From positions 1 through 8,770 of the forward strand of contig JBGCDW010000145.1 in the NCBI GenBank assembly GCA_045105775.1: a DNA stretch of 8,770 nucleotides, in the 5' to 3' direction. The notes under the pieces were generated by a model. It did no database searches and was not told where the DNA came from. It was given only the letters and a program-made list of their open reading frames with translations. Positions 6,301-8,770 of the stretch are shown piece by piece (within the stretch, counting starts at the first letter, position 1; every line of letters starts with the position of its first letter). Source of the stretch: Aureispira sp045105775. Lineage in GTDB: Bacteria; Bacteroidota; Bacteroidia; Chitinophagales; Saprospiraceae. The position numbers and the translations under genes are program-made.

Positions 6301-7887
6301 TTGAAAAAGATAGATCAACTCTTAATTAGAAGCTTTATTCCACCTTTGCTCATTTGGACATTGGTGGCGATGTTTATTTTTAATATGCAGTTCTTGTGGA
6401 AGTATATTGATGACATCATAGGCAAAGGAGTCGATGTATCTATTATTTTGGAGTTGTTGTTTTATCAATCCTTGGCCATGATTCCTAGAGCAATGGTCTT
6501 TGGAGTATTGATTGCTTCGGTCATGACGTTGGGCAATTTGGCCGAACATTACGAATTGGCGACGATGAAATCAGCAGGACTTTCTTTGTTTAGAGTGATG
6601 CTGCCACTCATCTTTTTTGCCATCTTCTTGTCGGGGGTTTCTTTTCTGTTTTCGGATCGCCTCATTCCCATTACGGCCCTAAAATTCAAATCTACTTTAC
6701 ACGATATTCGGAATCAAAAACCTGCTTTGTCCTTCAAGGAAGGCCAATTTAATAATGACTTCCAAAAAGTATCCATTTATGTAGAGAAGAAGGCGGCTAA
6801 TGGCAAAGTGCTCCAAGGGCTAAAAATTTATGACCACACCACCACCACAGGATACAAAGGACAAACCAATGCGGTCGCAGGTAAGCTGTTTTACACCAAA
6901 GATACCGCAGAAACCACCATTAAGGTTTCTATCAAGGATAGTGATTCGGATACCACTATTCTCAAAGATACGGCTGTCAAAAGAAGTTATTTGGTGGTTA
7001 AGTTGGAGAATGGGACACGTTATGAAGAGTTAGACCCCGATTCAGATCGCCCCACTGCCTATCCGCATGTAGAGATGAATTTTGATTCCTACACCACCTT
7101 GTTTGATATGAGCGAGTTCGAATTCAATCAAACAGACAAGGAATTGTTTAAAGGGCATTACAGTTTATTAACGACCAAGCAATTGCTTCGAGCAATAGAT
7201 TCCTTATACAAAAGGCGAAAGGAACGCTTTGAGTTGTTGAAGCGCAATGCTGATGGAATGTTCCATTTTAGGCGAGAAGGGCTTGCGCTAGAAGAAAGAG
7301 ATACACTGCCTGATAATTCTGCTCGGCATCTGAAGCATTATTACCCTCCAGCAGTAAAAAAAATGCCCAATTTAGTTTTAGATTCCACTTGGGAGCATTT
7401 TTATACCGTGATTCCACCCACCAAAAAAGAGTACATTTATCAGCGTGCGGTAGGGTTTTGTCAGAATATCAAAGGGCAAGCATCGGGCTTAAAAACGTAT
7501 ATAAAAACCAATCGACGGATGCACGCAGAACACGAGAATGAAGTGCATCAAAAGCTCTCTTACGCCTTGGCTTGTTTGTTGTTTTTATTTATTGGTGCCC
7601 CAATGGGAGCTATTATTAGAAAAGGAGGCTTTGGATGGCCTATTTTGGTAGCCTTGAGCTTTTTTATGACCTTTTTTGTGTTGTATTTGGTTGGAGAGCG
7701 TTTGTCCAAAGGGGTCTCTATTACCGTATGGATTGGATCTTGGTTGCCCAATTTGGTATTGGCACCTTTTGGTATTTTGCTGACGTATATGGCCTTGTAT
7801 GATGCCCGAATTGTAAGCATAGATAAGTTGCAACGTCTGTGGACTAAAGTAAAAACATTCTTCTCCAAGAAAAAGGAAGTGTCATGA
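6301..7887 (+). CDS. LptF/LptG-family permease (LPS export)
   Basis: A 528-residue inner-membrane protein of the YjgP/YjgQ family, whose members form the transmembrane part of the LptB2FG transporter that extracts LPS and passes it to the periplasmic bridge. Helices lie near 11-31, 56-77, 98-118, 418-438, 445-465 and 473-497. Residues 79-98 (NLAEHYELATMKSAGLSLFR) match the coupling helix, with E85 at the place of the Glu that contacts LptB. The large region 120-415 is the periplasmic jellyroll domain, longer than in the E. coli proteins and with a charged, Lys/Arg-rich stretch at 293-330. LLFLFIGAPMGAIIRKGGFG (426-445) is the typical helix-4 signature. F versus G cannot be decided and no partner is in the window. 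The start is TTG: no ATG exists between it and the upstream stop at 6268-6270, and MKKIDQLLIRSFI is a normal family N-terminus. It overlaps the PAP2 gene. Confidence 0.88.
   Translation: MKKIDQLLIRSFIPPLLIWTLVAMFIFNMQFLWKYIDDIIGKGVDVSIILELLFYQSLAMIPRAMVFGVLIASVMTLGNLAEHYELATMKSAGLSLFRVMLPLIFFAIFLSGVSFLFSDRLIPITALKFKSTLHDIRNQKPALSFKEGQFNNDFQKVSIYVEKKAANGKVLQGLKIYDHTTTTGYKGQTNAVAGKLFYTKDTAETTIKVSIKDSDSDTTILKDTAVKRSYLVVKLENGTRYEELDPDSDRPTAYPHVEMNFDSYTTLFDMSEFEFNQTDKELFKGHYSLLTTKQLLRAIDSLYKRRKERFELLKRNADGMFHFRREGLALEERDTLPDNSARHLKHYYPPAVKKMPNLVLDSTWEHFYTVIPPTKKEYIYQRAVGFCQNIKGQASGLKTYIKTNRRMHAEHENEVHQKLSYALACLLFLFIGAPMGAIIRKGGFGWPILVALSFFMTFFVLYLVGERLSKGVSITVWIGSWLPNLVLAPFGILLTYMALYDARIVSIDKLQRLWTKVKTFFSKKKEVS
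7873..7877 (+). promoter_or_regulatory. Shine-Dalgarno site of the PAP2 gene
   Basis: AAGGA sits 6 bases before the ATG at 7884, inside the end of the permease gene. It is the clearest Shine-Dalgarno match in a window where most starts have none. With the ATGA stop-start overlap it supports this start and suggests translational coupling. Confidence 0.6.
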
Positions 7888-8603
7888 AAAAACAAGGAAC
7901 AACAACCTCTGGATTGACCAAGGAGAGTAGAGATATACAGGCCAAGATTGATACCTTTGTTGCGGCCAATCGTTGGTATATTGGTGGGTTTTTATTTTTG
8001 TGGGGAATAGCTTGCTATTTGCTGTTTGGCGTAGTAGAAAAGGGCGATATAATTTTGTTTTTTGCGAATCATAGAACCTCATTTCTCAATGACTTTTTTC
8101 TGTTTTGCACCCATATAGGAGAGGGCTATGTTTATGTCATTGCTACCATTCTTTTACTATTTGTAGGCTATTCTAGAAGTGCGGCTATTTTTGTGAATGC
8201 CTTTTTGGTATTACTAATTAGCCATGGGCTCAAGAATTTTTTTGAGCATGAACGGCCCAAGCGTTATTTTGATAATTTATTAGGCCAACCCGATTTGCCC
8301 AATTATGTTCCCAATGTGGAATTATTAGATGGCTGGACGACCAGTTTTCCTTCAGGACATACCACTTCTGCGTTTGCGTTTTATACCCTCATCGCGTTTT
8401 TTGTTCCCAACAAATGGGCAAAATTACTTTGTTTGCTCTTGGCAACCTTAGTAGGATTGTCACGCATGTATTTGGTGCAGCATTTTCTGAAAGACGTGAC
8501 TACAGGGATGCTCACAGGCTTTTTGATTGCATTAGTCGTCTATTGGGGACACGCGATGTTGTCGCCAGCTTCTACAGGTAAGCGGTTGCGTTTGCGTAGA
8601 TAA
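7884..8603 (+). CDS. PAP2-family membrane phosphatase
   Basis: A 239-residue membrane protein with the complete PAP2 signature: motif 1 KNFFEHERP (K117 and R124, KxxxxxxRP), motif 2 PSGH (156-159) and motif 3 SRMYLVQHFLKD (S193, R194, H200, D204). H200 would be the nucleophile, H159 the acid and D204 its partner. Helices lie near 32-51, 83-95, 101-118, 162-174, 179-193 and 205-221, with an extracytoplasmic loop at about 126-155 between motifs 1 and 2. The N-terminus (1-30) is polar and the C-terminus is basic (KRLRLRR). Enzymes of this type remove phosphate from lipid substrates such as undecaprenyl diphosphate, phosphatidate or lipid A; the sequence does not pick one. The ATG overlaps the permease stop by 4 bases, so the two are one transcript. 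The pairing with an LPS permease makes an envelope-lipid substrate likely, but that is inference. Confidence 0.9.
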   Translation: MKKQGTTTSGLTKESRDIQAKIDTFVAANRWYIGGFLFLWGIACYLLFGVVEKGDIILFFANHRTSFLNDFFLFCTHIGEGYVYVIATILLLFVGYSRSAAIFVNAFLVLLISHGLKNFFEHERPKRYFDNLLGQPDLPNYVPNVELLDGWTTSFPSGHTTSAFAFYTLIAFFVPNKWAKLLCLLLATLVGLSRMYLVQHFLKDVTTGMLTGFLIALVVYWGHAMLSPASTGKRLRLRR

Positions 8604-8636
8604 AAAGCTCTAATAGTTTTTCTATTACCAAAAAGC

Positions 8637-8670
8637 AAGAGGACAATTTTACTAAAAAAATTGCCCTCTT
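8637..8670. terminator. Bidirectional terminator between convergent genes
   Basis: A 14-bp stem with one A-C mismatch, AAGAGGACAATTTT (8637-8650) with AAAATTGCCCTCTT (8657-8670), has a 6-base loop. It lies 33 bases past the PAP2 stop and 21 bases past the stop of the minus-strand gene on the right. The plus-strand tail is ATTTAAC. The minus-strand tail reads GCTTTTTGG and is the better U-tract. A second small hairpin, TAATAG/CTATTA with loop TTTTT (8611-8627), stands just before it. Its position between convergent genes supports a shared terminator. Confidence 0.7.
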
Positions 8671-8700
8671 ATTTAACGAAATTGCTACTATTTAACGAAA
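8670..8700. repeat. 12-base direct repeat at the end of the convergent gene
   Basis: TATTTAACGAAA occurs at 8670-8681 and 8689-8700, a 19-base period. The right copy contains the minus-strand stop codon and the last two codons (Phe-Arg) of the partial gene; the left copy lies beyond the stop. It may reflect a small local duplication of the gene's end. Confidence 0.5.
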
Positions 8701-8770
8701 CGCATTAAAATTCTGCACGGTATTGGTTGGCGTAGCTGTGGCTGCTCCTAAAAGTGGGCAATTATTGGGA
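8692..8770 (-). CDS. C-terminal fragment of an unidentified protein
   Basis: The minus strand is open from the window edge to TAA at 8692-8694 and gives 25 residues, PNNCPLLGAATATPTNTVQNFNAFR. The other two minus-strand frames close quickly, and the terminator at 8637-8670 is placed as expected for a gene ending here. The fragment is Thr/Ala/Asn-rich with no motif I can assign. It could be the end of a secreted or surface protein, but nothing in 25 residues proves that. The 5' part lies outside the window. Confidence 0.5.
   Translation of the reverse strand, partial: PNNCPLLGAATATPTNTVQNFNAFR

Noticed and set aside
7560..7895. Minus-strand open frame opposite the end of the LptF/G gene
   Set aside because: It mirrors a well-supported membrane-protein gene and has no recognisable domain or initiation signal; the same holds for the antisense frames at 2630-2833, 3611-3955 and 4994-5303.
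1..8770. A new defence, mobile or biosynthetic system spanning several genes
   Set aside because: The complete genes belong to common housekeeping or envelope families, separated by terminators; no nuclease, transposase, toxin-antitoxin pair or biosynthetic cluster is visible.

Overview
The window looks like ordinary chromosomal DNA from a member of the Bacteroidota. The evidence is: an AT-rich composition; a HemD-type protein behind a DUF4271 membrane protein, a pairing typical of that phylum; A-rich leaders mostly without Shine-Dalgarno sites; and matches to the Bacteroidota -7 promoter box TAnnTTTG at 4931-4938 (+) and 2314-2321 (-). A Saprospira-like lineage is possible, but the sequence alone does not settle it. 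I see no CRISPR array, transposase, phage gene, rRNA or tRNA.

Left part (1-2263). The tail of a plus-strand gene ends at 62. About 250 non-coding bases follow, unusually rich in hairpins (134-299). A rho-independent terminator at 316-342 then closes a minus-strand pair: a DUF4271 membrane protein (1211-2263, TTG start) followed by uroporphyrinogen-III synthase, hemD (366-1145).

Middle (2264-4849). A 140-base divergent intergenic region carries a probable minus-strand promoter and a repeated TTTTAACCA motif. A tight plus-strand pair follows: a cytoplasmic TPR protein with an acidic Glu/Asp tail (2404-3726) and, 7 bases later, a PagL-like acyloxyacyl hydrolase predicted to be an outer-membrane beta-barrel (3734-4849). 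The start at 3734 is preferred over an earlier ATG because it begins a clean signal peptide.

Right part (4850-8770). Methionine aminopeptidase, map (4974-5774), has its own promoter box and a strong terminator at 5797-5828. An ArsC/Spx-like thioredoxin-fold protein (5870-6223) follows. An LptF/LptG-family LPS-export permease (6301-7887, TTG start) overlaps a PAP2 phosphatase (7884-8603) by 4 bases. A bidirectional terminator (8637-8670) separates these from the C-terminal end of a convergent minus-strand gene (8692-8770) that runs off the window.

How it fits together. Most genes are housekeeping: heme synthesis, N-terminal methionine removal and envelope lipid handling. Three products act, or may act, on LPS or lipid intermediates: the PagL-like hydrolase, the LptF/G permease and the PAP2 phosphatase. 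I did not find a convincing new multi-gene system. The items most worth a second look are the hairpin cluster near the left end and the active-site change in the PagL-like protein.
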